Assembly (NCBI RefSeq): GCF_017254845.1 | Contig: NZ_JAFKCU010000008.1 | Coordinates: forward strand, 1 to 64,000 | Source: Algoriphagus pacificus | GTDB taxonomy: Bacteria > Bacteroidota > Bacteroidia > Cytophagales > Cyclobacteriaceae | Length of the DNA: 64,000 nt | Reading direction: 5' to 3' | Shown: in pieces, positions 52,854 through 62,555 of the stretch | Position numbering within the stretch: the first letter of the stretch is position 1 | Layout: each line of letters opens with the position of its first letter | Notes under the pieces: generated by a model | The model's database searches: none | Seen by the model: only the letters and a program-made list of their open reading frames with translations | Told to the model about the DNA's origin: nothing | Translations under genes and position numbers: made by a program

Positions 52854-54737
52854 ATGAGTGACGCCATCAAACACGAATGCGGTATAGCAATGATTAGGCT
52901 GCGCAAACCTGTTCAATATTATATTGACAAATACGGTACTGCAGCCTACGCAGCAAACAGGCTTTATGTGTTAATGCAAAAGCAAATCAATCGAGGTCAA
53001 GATGGCGCAGGAGTCGCCAACATCAAGATTGGTACAGATCCAGGCACAAGGTATATCAGTAGGTACCGCTCTGTAGAGCCCTCTGCCGTCAATTTTATCT
53101 TTGACAAAATCAATAAAAAGTACAAGAAAGCTAAGAAAATCGGAGGTCATGATGCATTGTCAGATGCAGAATGGCTGAAGGAGAATATTGCTTTCACAGG
53201 GGAAGTTTGGCTTGGACACCTTCGCTATGGAACACATGGTGAAAACAGCATCGAGACTTGTCACCCTTTCTTGAAGCAAAACAACTGGAGAAGCCGGAAC
53301 TTGGTGATGGCTGGAAACTTCAACATGACCAATGTGGAGGAGCTCTTCAGTAAGTTGGTTCAACTAGGTCAGCATCCAAAAGAAAAAACGGATACTGTCA
53401 CAGTGATGGAGAAAATCGGTCACTTCCTAGATGAGGAAAACCAAAGAATCTTTGACAAATACAAGCATCAGTACTCTAATGAGCAAATCACACATGTGAT
53501 AGAGAATGAGTTGGATGTTGCTAGAATCCTAAGAAGATCTTGTAGAGATTTTGACGGAGGATATACCATGGCAGGGATGATCGGAAACGGGTCCGCTTTT
53601 GTAGTTCGCGATCCATCAGGTATTAGACCAGCCTATTATTATGCTGATGATGAGGTAATCGTCGTGGCTTCAGAAAAGCCAGCTATTAAATCGGCTTTCA
53701 ATATTGATTTCAAATCCATCCAAGAGATTAAGCCAGGTAATGCATTGGTGATCAATAAAGATGGATCATATGCGGAATCTGAAATTCTACCAGCAAGAGA
53801 AAAGAAATCATGCAGTTTTGAGCGAATTTATTTCTCTAGAGGAACGGATCCAGCAATCTATCAAGAGCGAAAAGATCTTGGTAAAGCGTTGATTCCTCAG
53901 ATTTTGAAAGCTATTGACTTCGATCTGAAAAACACGGTTTTCTCTTATATCCCAAATACTGCAGAGACTGCATTCCTTGGAATGATTGAAGGCTTGGAAG
54001 ATTATCTAAGTGCAAAAAGAAGAGAAGTTTTCCTTGAAGGGAAACCTCACATGGGAGAATTGGATGAGCTTTTGAATTTCAGACCTAGGGTTGAGAAATT
54101 GGTGAGCAAGGACGTGAAGTTGCGAACATTCATCACCAATGATGATGATCGTGATACAATGGTTGCCAATGTATATGACACTACTTTCGAAGTGGTGAAA
54201 CCTGGAGTCGATACCTTGGTTGTGATTGACGACAGTATTGTAAGAGGTACTACTTTGGAGAAAAGCATCCTTACTACCTTGGATAAATTGAACCCTAAGA
54301 GAATCATAATTGTCTCTTCTGCTCCTCAGATTCGATTCCCGGATTGTTACGGAATTGACATGTCTAGAATGAAGGAATTCATTGCTTTCAGAGCAGCTTT
54401 GGCTTTGCTGAAAGAAAGAAAAATGGAAGATATTCTGGACAAAATCCATGAATCTTGCTTGAGCCATCCTAATTCTTATGAGAATTTTGTGAAGGAAGTT
54501 TACAGTCAGTTTACGGATGATGAGATTTCTTCCAAGATTGCTGAGATCGTTTCTTCTGACAATATCAAAGCGGAAGTTCAAGTGATTTTCCAGACTGTAG
54601 AAAATTTACATAAGTGCATTCCAAACCATATCGGTGACTGGTATTTTACTGGAAATTATCCTACGACAGGAGGAACTCGAGTGGTAAATAAATCATTTGC
54701 CAACTTTATGGAAGGTAAAACTGTAAGAGCATATTAA
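52854..54737 (+). CDS. purF: Amidophosphoribosyltransferase-like glutamine amidotransferase
   Basis: A 627-residue class II (Ntn) amidotransferase fused to a phosphoribosyltransferase domain. Cys9 in HECGIAM is the probable nucleophile after removal of an eight-residue propeptide, and RGQDGAG, LGHLRYGTHGENS and the FDGGYTMAGM segment complete the glutaminase half. VVIDDSIVRGTT is the PRPP-binding loop. The protein is longer than classic PurF (about 470-510) because of insertions and a C-terminal extension, as in a second PurF-like group of Bacteroidota. It may catalyse the first purine step or a related reaction. Confidence 0.82.
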   Translation: MSDAIKHECGIAMIRLRKPVQYYIDKYGTAAYAANRLYVLMQKQINRGQDGAGVANIKIGTDPGTRYISRYRSVEPSAVNFIFDKINKKYKKAKKIGGHDALSDAEWLKENIAFTGEVWLGHLRYGTHGENSIETCHPFLKQNNWRSRNLVMAGNFNMTNVEELFSKLVQLGQHPKEKTDTVTVMEKIGHFLDEENQRIFDKYKHQYSNEQITHVIENELDVARILRRSCRDFDGGYTMAGMIGNGSAFVVRDPSGIRPAYYYADDEVIVVASEKPAIKSAFNIDFKSIQEIKPGNALVINKDGSYAESEILPAREKKSCSFERIYFSRGTDPAIYQERKDLGKALIPQILKAIDFDLKNTVFSYIPNTAETAFLGMIEGLEDYLSAKRREVFLEGKPHMGELDELLNFRPRVEKLVSKDVKLRTFITNDDDRDTMVANVYDTTFEVVKPGVDTLVVIDDSIVRGTTLEKSILTTLDKLNPKRIIIVSSAPQIRFPDCYGIDMSRMKEFIAFRAALALLKERKMEDILDKIHESCLSHPNSYENFVKEVYSQFTDDEISSKIAEIVSSDNIKAEVQVIFQTVENLHKCIPNHIGDWYFTGNYPTTGGTRVVNKSFANFMEGKTVRAY

Positions 54738-54763
54738 TCTCTGAAAAGAGAAATCTCATAATT

Positions 54764-54798
54764 AAAGGGCACAAAGCATTTCTTTGTGCCCTTTTTCA
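54764..54798 (+). terminator. Terminator after the purF-like gene
   Basis: AAAGGGCACAAAG at 54764-54776 pairs perfectly with CTTTGTGCCCTTT at 54782-54794, followed by T residues. Confidence 0.92.
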
Positions 54799-54852
54799 TT
54801 TCATTCCTGCCGGAATGATATATTAGTGTTTCAAAAAAAAAGTAAGTAAAAC

Positions 54853-55905
54853 ATGGACATAAACGTATCCCTTTTAAAAGAAATCTGTGAAATAGCCGGT
54901 GCTCCGGGATTTGAAAAACGAGTGAGGGATCTTGTAGTTGAATTGGTAACCCCATTGGCAGATGAGGTGAAAATTGACAATCTCGGGAATGTGATTGCTG
55001 TCAAAAAAGGAAAGAGAAATCCGGAAAATAAGCGTGTGATGGTAGCAGCTCACCTGGACGAAATCGGATTTATCGTTACCCATATTGATGACAATGGCTT
55101 TTTGAGATTCCACACCTTGGGTGGATTTGACCCAAAAACATTAACTGCTCAACGAGTGATCGTACATGGAAAAAAAGACCTTATCGGGGTCATGGGAAGT
55201 AAACCTATCCATGTGATGTCAACCGAGGAGAGAAATAAACTTCCTAAGACAACAGACTTTTTCATTGACTTGGGGATGCCAAAATCAGAAGTTGAAAAAT
55301 ACATTTCTATTGGAGATCCTGTGACCAGAGATCGTGAACTTATCGAGATGGGAGATTGTGTGAACTGTAAGTCAATAGACAATCGGGTTGCGGTTTTTAT
55401 CTTAATCGAAACGCTCAAAAAACTGGAAAATCCTGCCTATGATGTCTATGCTACTTTTACTGTCCAAGAGGAAGTAGGCCTTCGCGGTGCCAATGTGGCT
55501 GCACATGGAATCAACCCTGATTTCGGGATTGCTTTGGATACGACCATTGCCTTTGATGTCCCTGGGGCTCAGGCACATGAGAAAGTTACAGAGCTTGGAA
55601 AAGGTACTGCTATCAAAATTATGGATGCAATGACGATCTGTGATTACAGAATGGTAGGGTTCATGAAGCAAACCGCTGCAAAGGAAAAGATCACATGGCA
55701 GCCTGAAATCCTCACTGCCGGAGGAACAGATACAGCTGGAGTACAGCGAATGGGCAAACAAGGAGCTATCGCGGGAGCAATTTCAATTCCGACTCGACAT
55801 CTTCATCAAGTGATTGAAATGGCTCACAAGCAGGATATAGCTGATTCCATAGCTTTGCTCAAAGCCTGTCTGGAGCAAGTTGATCAATATGATTGGAAAC
55901 ACTGA
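54853..55905 (+). CDS. M42 family aminopeptidase
   Basis: A 350-residue di-metal peptidase of the M42 (tetrahedral TET/FrvX) family. The metal and catalytic residues are visible: H67 (VAAHLDEIG), D176 (SIDNRVA), the E206-E207 pair (VQEEVGLRG), D229 (ALDTTIA) and the C-terminal PTRHLHQ. The product is a cytosolic peptidase acting on short peptides. It stands alone between two terminators. Confidence 0.93.
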   Translation: MDINVSLLKEICEIAGAPGFEKRVRDLVVELVTPLADEVKIDNLGNVIAVKKGKRNPENKRVMVAAHLDEIGFIVTHIDDNGFLRFHTLGGFDPKTLTAQRVIVHGKKDLIGVMGSKPIHVMSTEERNKLPKTTDFFIDLGMPKSEVEKYISIGDPVTRDRELIEMGDCVNCKSIDNRVAVFILIETLKKLENPAYDVYATFTVQEEVGLRGANVAAHGINPDFGIALDTTIAFDVPGAQAHEKVTELGKGTAIKIMDAMTICDYRMVGFMKQTAAKEKITWQPEILTAGGTDTAGVQRMGKQGAIAGAISIPTRHLHQVIEMAHKQDIADSIALLKACLEQVDQYDWKH

Positions 55906-55925
55906 TTTACCATTCTGAATTTTGC

Positions 55926-55958
55926 TAGCCTCACTGAGTTTTCAGTGGGGCTTTTTTT
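55926..55958 (+). terminator. Terminator after the M42 peptidase gene
   Basis: AGCCTCACTGA pairs with TCAGTGGGGCT around a TTTT-containing loop and is followed by a long T run. Confidence 0.88.
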
Positions 55959-56002
55959 ATGCTAAAAAACTGATGGTCTTCTTTTTGCAACTTTTGAAGA
56001 TC

Positions 56003-56992
56003 ATGAGTACACAAAATCTGACACAAAAAAAGCTGGTAAATCTGGATAGAATCCGAGTTGAACCATTTCTGGCCTTTGGGAATGAGAAAAAAATCTTTGT
56101 CAAAGGCCGTGTAATCAGTTCCTATAAGAGAAAAAGACCTTCTTCCAGAAAGTCCTGGTTGAAGAATATCATTGCTACAATCAAAAGATATTCGGTTACA
56201 AGTATTCCAGATGCCTTGGTTGAAATCCATTTTCATCAGCATCGATTTGAGGTGACAACGGATGAAGATGGGGTTTTCGAGAAACAGATTGAGGTAGAAA
56301 ATCCCAGTCCAAAATCCATTGAACATGTGAATTTCAAGGTTCTGAGTCCGGTAGCTAAAAAAAACTCAACCTGGGTTAGCAAAGAGGTAAATAGATACAA
56401 TGAGCCGGTGGGAGTCATTTCAGATATTGATGACACCGTACTTATTTCACACTCCACTCAATTAGGAAAAAAGCTTTGGCTTTCCATTTCAAAGAACGCC
56501 TACACAAGAAGACCGCTGCCAGGTGTTTCGAAGTTTTACCATGAACTGACACATAGAGGAGAAGTTCCCATTTTCTATGTTTCCAGCAGCGATTGGTCGC
56601 TTTATGACTTAATTCGGGACTTTTTGAGGTATAGAAATATCCCTATTGGCCCGACCCTGCTGAAAGACAAGCATATCAACTTAAAGAATGTCTGGAAATC
56701 CGGAGGAGGAAGTCATGACCATAAACTGGAGAAAATCAGAAACATATTTTCGATCTATCCCAAGATGAAATTCTTTTTGATTGGAGACAGTGGTCAGCAT
56801 GATCCTGAGATATATGCTAAAATCATTCAGGAGTTTCCCAGCCGGGTCAAAGCAGTTTTTATCCGTTTGGTAGGAGAATTGGAATCAGATAGGAAAGAGA
56901 AATTAGCGAAAATTATCGCCCTTGATAATTTCTTCTTTATAGAATCATCCGAAGAAGCCATCGAATTGGCTAAGAAAAACCACTTTATTTAA
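56003..56992 (+). CDS. App1-like phosphatidate phosphatase (DUF2183)
   Basis: A 329-residue protein with an N-terminal beta domain (about 1-130) and a HAD-type catalytic domain containing the D141-x-D143-D144-T motif (SDIDDTVL), SSSDW (motif II), a conserved lysine segment and LIGDSGQHDPE. This is the DUF2183/App1 family; yeast App1 dephosphorylates phosphatidate and diacylglycerol pyrophosphate. The lipid kinase gene follows nine bases later, which fits lipid metabolism. ATG 56003 is chosen because the upstream frame runs through the terminator. Confidence 0.85.
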   Translation: MSTQNLTQKKLVNLDRIRVEPFLAFGNEKKIFVKGRVISSYKRKRPSSRKSWLKNIIATIKRYSVTSIPDALVEIHFHQHRFEVTTDEDGVFEKQIEVENPSPKSIEHVNFKVLSPVAKKNSTWVSKEVNRYNEPVGVISDIDDTVLISHSTQLGKKLWLSISKNAYTRRPLPGVSKFYHELTHRGEVPIFYVSSSDWSLYDLIRDFLRYRNIPIGPTLLKDKHINLKNVWKSGGGSHDHKLEKIRNIFSIYPKMKFFLIGDSGQHDPEIYAKIIQEFPSRVKAVFIRLVGELESDRKEKLAKIIALDNFFFIESSEEAIELAKKNHFI

Positions 56993-57000
56993 TAAACACC

Positions 57001-57900
57001 ATGTCACAAGTCTGTTTATTTATTTTCAATCCAATATCAGGAGACAACGCATACCAAAAAGAAGAGATTTTGGAGATGCTTGAACTTAAAATGCCAAATT
57101 TTCAAACTCATTTGTTTGTAACTACTGGCGAGAATGATAGTGATAAGATCAAATCAGAATTTGATCGGGTCTCACCCAATCTAGTTATGGTGGGTGGAGG
57201 TGATGGTACCGTCAAGCTTGTAGCGATGAGTTTGAAACAAGAGCAGGTGCCAATTTGCATTGTTCCTTTTGGTTCTGCCAATGGACTGGCCAAATGTATG
57301 GGAATAGATACTATCGAGGATGCTTGGGAAGCTATCCGTGATTTTCATGTGCAGGATGTCGATGCGATTCGAATCCGGGATGAAATCTGTCTTCACCTTT
57401 CTGATTTTGGTTTTAATGCAAATCTGGTCAAGAGATTTGAGGAGAAAGCTGGAAGAGGAATGTTGGCTTATATTCAGAGTTCCATCTCAGAAATTTTCAA
57501 CGCGGAACCACATAGATACCTCCTTGAAATAAATGGAGAAAAACATGAAGTTGCCGCGAAAATGCTAGTGATAGCAAATGGTGACCGCTATGGAACCGGA
57601 GCTTTGATCAATTGCAAAGGGAAATTATATGATGGAAAATTTGAGATAATTGCCCTAAATCCAGAATCTGCTAAAGACTATATCCGTATGACCTTAGCGA
57701 TGTTTCGGGGAGATTTGGAGGAGCAAAGAGATTCCAAAATATGGAGGGGAGATAGCTGTGTGATTCATAATCTGGATAAAATCGAGTTCCAGATTGATGG
57801 AGAAATGATGGGGAAACCAGAAAAAATCTCAGCTGAAATTGAGAAGCATGCATTTCAGTTTATCACCTCAAAGACCTACGCTGCCTGTCAGTCAACTTAA
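57001..57900 (+). CDS. Diacylglycerol/sphingosine kinase-like lipid kinase
   Basis: A 299-residue DAGK-catalytic-domain protein. The nucleotide-binding GGGDGT lies at 65-70, preceded by NPISG near the N-terminus and followed by PFGSANGLAK. A C-terminal beta sandwich contains FQIDGE. The likely reaction is phosphorylation of a lipid alcohol such as diacylglycerol; the lipid is not known. It shares a transcription unit with the App1-like phosphatase, so the two may run opposing steps. Confidence 0.88.
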   Translation: MSQVCLFIFNPISGDNAYQKEEILEMLELKMPNFQTHLFVTTGENDSDKIKSEFDRVSPNLVMVGGGDGTVKLVAMSLKQEQVPICIVPFGSANGLAKCMGIDTIEDAWEAIRDFHVQDVDAIRIRDEICLHLSDFGFNANLVKRFEEKAGRGMLAYIQSSISEIFNAEPHRYLLEINGEKHEVAAKMLVIANGDRYGTGALINCKGKLYDGKFEIIALNPESAKDYIRMTLAMFRGDLEEQRDSKIWRGDSCVIHNLDKIEFQIDGEMMGKPEKISAEIEKHAFQFITSKTYAACQST

Positions 57901-57977
57901 ATCCAATCCGTTTGTCATTCAAATGGTTTTTAGAACCTAGGATTTGCATATCTTACTTTTTTAATCCCAATAGCAAG

Positions 57978-58781
57978 ATGAAAAAGTACCTCCAAGTTGC
58001 AATCCTAGGTTTATTATTTTATTCCTGTTCACCAAGTGAAAAATCAGAAATTACGAAAGTGGCAGAGCCTGAATCCGAATGGATAGAGATGTTCAATGGA
58101 CAAAATCTCGAAGGCTGGATTCCTAAAATTCAACACCATGAAACAGGAGATAATTACGCCAATACTTTTCGCGTAGTTGATGGAATCATCGAGGTGAATT
58201 ATGATGATTACAACGAGGGTTTCAATGATCGTTATGGCCATTTATTTTATGAAAAGCCCTTTTCATCTTTCCACATGACCTGGGAATATAGATTCACAGA
58301 TCAATGGCTGGAAGATGCAGCAAGTTATACTTACAGAAACAGCGGGGTGATGTTCCATTCCCAAGATCCAAATACGATTCTGAAGGAGCAGGATTGGCCG
58401 ATCTCAGTGGAGTGGCAAATGCTTGCAGAAGAGAAAGAAGGAGTTGCCAGACCAACAGGAAATATGTGTTCTCCCGGAACAGATGTGTTTTTTGAAGGAG
58501 AAAAAGATCCAAGACATTGCATCAATTCAACTTCCCCAACTTTCAAATGGGATGAGTGGGTTCGTGCAGATTTGATCGTTTTTCAGGATTCATTAGTGCT
58601 TCACTTGGTCAATGGCGATACAGTTTTGCGCTATACCAAACCTCAAATTGGTGGAGGTACGGCAACTCGATTTGATCCTGCAATTAAAATTGATGGAACT
58701 CCGCTAACGGAAGGATTCATCGGTCTTCAGAGTGAAGGGCAAGGAGTTTTATTCCGTGATCTAAGAATTAAAGAACTCTAA
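57978..58781 (+). CDS. DUF1080 lipoprotein (3-keto-disaccharide hydrolase-like)
   Basis: A 267-residue lipoprotein with lipobox LLFYSC (Cys18) and a concanavalin-like domain: EWIEMFNGQNLEGW at the start, SGVMFHSQDP, and the final GFIGLQSEGQGVLFRDLRIKEL. This is the DUF1080 family, which includes glycoside-related hydrolases and carbohydrate-binding proteins. It is probably on the outer membrane surface. The ATG at 57978 gives the lipoprotein signal; an upstream TTG at 57912 does not. Confidence 0.88.
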   Translation: MKKYLQVAILGLLFYSCSPSEKSEITKVAEPESEWIEMFNGQNLEGWIPKIQHHETGDNYANTFRVVDGIIEVNYDDYNEGFNDRYGHLFYEKPFSSFHMTWEYRFTDQWLEDAASYTYRNSGVMFHSQDPNTILKEQDWPISVEWQMLAEEKEGVARPTGNMCSPGTDVFFEGEKDPRHCINSTSPTFKWDEWVRADLIVFQDSLVLHLVNGDTVLRYTKPQIGGGTATRFDPAIKIDGTPLTEGFIGLQSEGQGVLFRDLRIKEL

Positions 58782-58859
58782 GAGTCAGATTTATTCCATT
58801 TGGTTTTTTCTCGTTAAATTGATGCCTGCGTCAATTTTTCAATTTAAAACACTGATTTC

Positions 58860-59852
58860 ATGGAATCTAAAAATGGCTTTTTAAAAATGACAATGGCAGA
58901 GTTTGGAGCTTGGATCCAAACCCAGCGAATTGCCAGAACCATTCTCACTATTCAGCAGCATCACACCTGGAGTCCCAGCTATGTGCATTTCAATGGAAGA
59001 AACCATTTTGATAGGCAAGTAGCGATGAAAAACCATCATGTGCGAAACAATGGCTGGAGTGATATTGGACAGCATTTTACTACTTTCCCAGATGGAACAA
59101 TTGTAACCGGAAGATCTTTGGAGGCTACGCCAGCTTGTATTTTCGGAGCTAATCGAGATTCTATTTGCATAGAACATTTGGGCAATTTTGACCATGGGGG
59201 AGACCAGATGACGAATGAGCATAGGGATACCATCGTAAAAATGACGGCCGCTTTGTGTCAGAAATTCAGATTACCAGTCAACAGCTTTAGCATCATTTAC
59301 CACCATTGGTTTGAGTTAAGCACAGGAAAACGAAACAATGGCTCGGGTGGGAATAAAACTTGTCCGGGAACCAATTTCTTTGGAGGAAACAAGGTTACTG
59401 ACTTTCAGACTTTTTTCCTTCCTCTGGTAAATCAGGAATTGGGTGGACAGGTAAATTCTCCTAGTCCTCCAGCGGCAATCCAAAAATACATGGCTGTTAC
59501 AGCTGATTCTTTAAATATCCGGATGGATCCTTCAGGGTCAGCTCCGAAAACTCAAGATCGAGAACCAGCTCAATTGGGAGCAATTTTGAGAATCTATGAT
59601 GAAGCCAATGGCTGGTTAAAAATTTCCAACAGCCAATCGCATTGGGTTTATGGAAAGTATACCGTTGAGGTATTTCGAGCCACTGTCAATGCGAATGTCC
59701 TAAGGGTAAGGAGTGGTCCGGGGACACAATATGAAATTGTAGATAATTTGATGCAATCCGAGGAAGTCTTTATTTCCAAGGAAAGCAATGGTTGGTGCAA
59801 GATAAGTCTTGAAGAAAAATGGCTTAGTAAATCCTTTTTGGATTTTGACTAA
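58860..59852 (+). CDS. N-acetylmuramoyl-L-alanine amidase with SH3 domains
   Basis: A 330-residue protein with an amidase_2/PGRP-like domain (about 25-195): zinc-ligand candidates are in QQHHTW, YHHWFE and KTCPG, and DIGQHFTTFPDG and IEHLGNFD are typical. Two SH3-like repeats follow (about 213-270 and 278-330) with LNIRMDPSG and LRVRSGPGT. It would cleave peptidoglycan between muramic acid and alanine. No signal peptide is visible at this ATG, which is odd for a cell-wall enzyme. It is followed by a terminator. Confidence 0.88.
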   Translation: MESKNGFLKMTMAEFGAWIQTQRIARTILTIQQHHTWSPSYVHFNGRNHFDRQVAMKNHHVRNNGWSDIGQHFTTFPDGTIVTGRSLEATPACIFGANRDSICIEHLGNFDHGGDQMTNEHRDTIVKMTAALCQKFRLPVNSFSIIYHHWFELSTGKRNNGSGGNKTCPGTNFFGGNKVTDFQTFFLPLVNQELGGQVNSPSPPAAIQKYMAVTADSLNIRMDPSGSAPKTQDREPAQLGAILRIYDEANGWLKISNSQSHWVYGKYTVEVFRATVNANVLRVRSGPGTQYEIVDNLMQSEEVFISKESNGWCKISLEEKWLSKSFLDFD

Positions 59853-59854
59853 TA

Positions 59855-59882
59855 AAAAAGCGGAGCATTTGCTCCGCTTTTC
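59855..59882. terminator. Bidirectional terminator between the amidase and valS
   Basis: AAAAAGCGGAGCA pairs with TGCTCCGCTTTT; A and T runs on each side suit the convergent genes. Confidence 0.88.
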
Positions 59883-59891
59883 ATTTAATCG

Positions 59892-62525
59892 TTATCCTAG
59901 TTTTGCCAGGCTTTCTTCCAAAGCCTTGATTTTAGCTTCGGCATCAGCTTGTTTCTTTCGTTCCATTTCTATCACTTTTTCGGGAGCTCCAGCCACAAAT
60001 CGCTCGTTGCTGAGTTTCTTCATCACCGAGTTTAAGAAGCCTTTTGTGTAGTCCAGTTCTTTCTGGATATTCTCCTTTTCCTCTTCCACATTGATGGCAT
60101 CTCCCATCGGAACAAAGCATTCGTCTGCTTTTACCACAAAGCTGATTGCATTTTCTACTTTATCTCCGAAACTCAAGGAAGACAAATTGGCTAGTTTGTT
60201 TAAAACTGTCTCAAATCGTTTATAGAGTTGGTTTTGAGAGGTTTTAATGGTGAGGTCCAGCGCTTCTTTTGGAGACATTCCCTTCGAAGCACGTAAGTTT
60301 CTTACCTGCGAAACCACTTCAAAAACTTGAGATGCTTCTTCAATTATTTTTGCATCAAAAGATTTTGCCTCTGGCCATGATGCCAAAATCAGCGATTCTT
60401 CAACTGATCTTTCTTTGATTTGATGCCAAAGTTCCTCGGAAATAAATGGCATAAACGGATGAAGGATCTTCAGAATATCTTCAAATAGCGCAATGGTCTT
60501 ATCGTAAGTAGCCTGATCAATTGGATGCTGATATTCTGGCTTGATCATTTCAAGATACCAAGAACAGAAATCTCCCCAAACCAACTTATAAGTAGTCATC
60601 AAAGCATCTGATATCCTGAATTTGTCGAAGTGTTCATTGATCTCTACCAGCGCTTGATTAAATCGGTTTTCAAACCATTCTATACTTGAGGCATTTGCTG
60701 ATCCGTCCAAAGTCGGGTCAATTTCCCAACCTTTTACCAGTCTGAATGCATTCCATATTTTATTGGCAAAGTTTCTTCCTTGTTCAACTAGTTTGTCATC
60801 GTAAGGAAGATCATTTCCAGCAGGAGAGGAGAAGAGCATGCCTGTTCTGACTCCATCTGCTCCATTTTGTGCGATCAAATCTAATGGATCGGGAGAATTG
60901 CCCAGAGATTTGGACATTTTTCTACCCAATTTATCACGGACAATCCCTGTGAGATACACATTTTTGAATGGCTTTTCACCCATGTATTCATATCCAGCGA
61001 TGATCATTCTAGCTACCCAGAAGAATAGAATTTCAGGAGCAGTCACCAGATCATTGGTTGGGTAATAATACTTCAGATCTTCGTTTGGCTTACCAGTGGT
61101 AAATACATCGGTATCAAAAACCGAAATCGGCCACAACCAAGAGCTAAACCAGGTGTCCAAAACATCCTCTTCCTGATTCAGATCAGACAGTTGGTAATTT
61201 TGTCCATAAGTTTTGTTGGCGATTTCCAGTGCTTCTTCTGCAGTTTTAGCAACTACATATTCGCCATTTGGCAAGAAATAGGCAGGAATTCTATGTCCCC
61301 ACCAAAGCTGACGGGAAATACACCAATCGCGTACATTTTCCATCCAAGAACGATACATGTTCTTGAATTTTGGTGGATATAGCTGAATCACATCATCCAT
61401 TACCGAGCTTAAAGCTGGCTTAGTGATTTCATCCATTTTCAAGAACCACTGCATGGAAAGCTTAGGTTCGATCACTGCATCCGTTCTTTCGGAATGACCT
61501 ACATTGGATTTATAATCTTCGATTTTTTCTAGTTGATCGATTTCATTCAGTTTTTTGCCAATCATTTTTCTGGCAACAAATCGATCTTCGCCAACTAGAA
61601 TCTGGGCTTTTTCATTGAGCGTTCCGTCATCGTTTAAGATGTCGATTACCTCCAATTTATGTTTCAGCCCTAGTTCGTAGTCATTGATATCGTGAGCTGG
61701 AGTTACTTTGAGACAACCGGTACCGAATTCCATATCCACGTATTCATCTTCGATGATTGGAATAGGACGATTGATCAAAGGAACGATAGCTTTCTTTCCC
61801 TTTAGATGAGTAAATCGAGGGTCATTTGGATTGACACAAATCGCCACATCGGCCATGATTGTTTCAGGTCGTGTCGTAGCAATCGTCAAAAACTCATTTT
61901 CAGTTCCTTCGATTTGATACTTGATATAGTAGAGTTTGGATTGGATCTCTTTGGTAATTACCTCGTCATCAGACAAGGCTGTTTTACCTTGAGGATCCCA
62001 GTTGACCATACGGATTCCGCGATAAATTTTACCTTTTTTGTGCAAGTCCACAAAAACAGAGATCACGGCATCACTCAGACCTTCGTCCATGGTAAAGGCC
62101 GTACGATCCCAATCGCAGGAAGCTCCTAGCTTTTTCAGTTGCTCCAGGATGATTCCTCCGTATTTCTCTTTCCATTCCCAGGCATGCTTTAAAAACTCCT
62201 CACGGGTAATTGATTTCTTATCAATTCCCTGTTCCTTCAGCATATTTACAACTTTCGTTTCCGTAGCAATGGAAGCGTGGTCAGTTCCAGGTACCCAGCA
62301 GGCGTTTTTACCTTGCATTCTGGCGCGACGGATCAAAACATCCTGAATTGTATTGTTTAGCATATGTCCCATGTGCAAGACCCCTGTGACGTTTGGTGGA
62401 GGGATTACTATGGTGTAAGGCTCTTTATTCGGATCAACTTTCGAAGAAAAAAGCTTGTGCTCCATCCAGTAAGCGTACCACTTGGCTTCGGCTGAGGCTG
62501 GATCGTATTTACTTGCAATAGACAT
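59892..62525 (-). CDS. valS: Valyl-tRNA synthetase
   Basis: An 877-residue class I synthetase. The HIGH motif is H51-M-G-H54 (VLHMGHML), the KMSKS motif is K536-MSK-S540 (GRKMSKSLGN), the CP1 editing domain lies between, and a C-terminal coiled coil (about 815-877) forms the ValRS tRNA-binding arm. The length is normal. Its minus-strand promoter element lies 23-30 bases upstream of the ATG. Confidence 0.97.
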   Translation of the reverse strand: MSIASKYDPASAEAKWYAYWMEHKLFSSKVDPNKEPYTIVIPPPNVTGVLHMGHMLNNTIQDVLIRRARMQGKNACWVPGTDHASIATETKVVNMLKEQGIDKKSITREEFLKHAWEWKEKYGGIILEQLKKLGASCDWDRTAFTMDEGLSDAVISVFVDLHKKGKIYRGIRMVNWDPQGKTALSDDEVITKEIQSKLYYIKYQIEGTENEFLTIATTRPETIMADVAICVNPNDPRFTHLKGKKAIVPLINRPIPIIEDEYVDMEFGTGCLKVTPAHDINDYELGLKHKLEVIDILNDDGTLNEKAQILVGEDRFVARKMIGKKLNEIDQLEKIEDYKSNVGHSERTDAVIEPKLSMQWFLKMDEITKPALSSVMDDVIQLYPPKFKNMYRSWMENVRDWCISRQLWWGHRIPAYFLPNGEYVVAKTAEEALEIANKTYGQNYQLSDLNQEEDVLDTWFSSWLWPISVFDTDVFTTGKPNEDLKYYYPTNDLVTAPEILFFWVARMIIAGYEYMGEKPFKNVYLTGIVRDKLGRKMSKSLGNSPDPLDLIAQNGADGVRTGMLFSSPAGNDLPYDDKLVEQGRNFANKIWNAFRLVKGWEIDPTLDGSANASSIEWFENRFNQALVEINEHFDKFRISDALMTTYKLVWGDFCSWYLEMIKPEYQHPIDQATYDKTIALFEDILKILHPFMPFISEELWHQIKERSVEESLILASWPEAKSFDAKIIEEASQVFEVVSQVRNLRASKGMSPKEALDLTIKTSQNQLYKRFETVLNKLANLSSLSFGDKVENAISFVVKADECFVPMGDAINVEEEKENIQKELDYTKGFLNSVMKKLSNERFVAGAPEKVIEMERKKQADAEAKIKALEESLAKLG

Positions 62526-62547
62526 AATCGGGAAATTATTTGAGGGG

Positions 62548-62555
62548 CAAAAATA
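62548..62555 (-). promoter_or_regulatory. -7 promoter element of valS
   Basis: On the minus strand TATTTTTG matches TAnnTTTG and is followed by C. The 62526-62812 gap between valS and the fahA gene otherwise contains AT-rich sequence with no gene. Confidence 0.5.

Noticed and set aside
54006-54581. 191-codon minus-strand open frame
   Set aside because: Antisense shadow of the purF-like gene, rich in His, Ser and Phe, without motifs.
58816-58837. Inverted repeat AAATTGA-N8-TCAATTT before the amidase gene
   Set aside because: Resembles an FNR half-site pair, but the spacing is two bases too long and the AT-rich arms are short.
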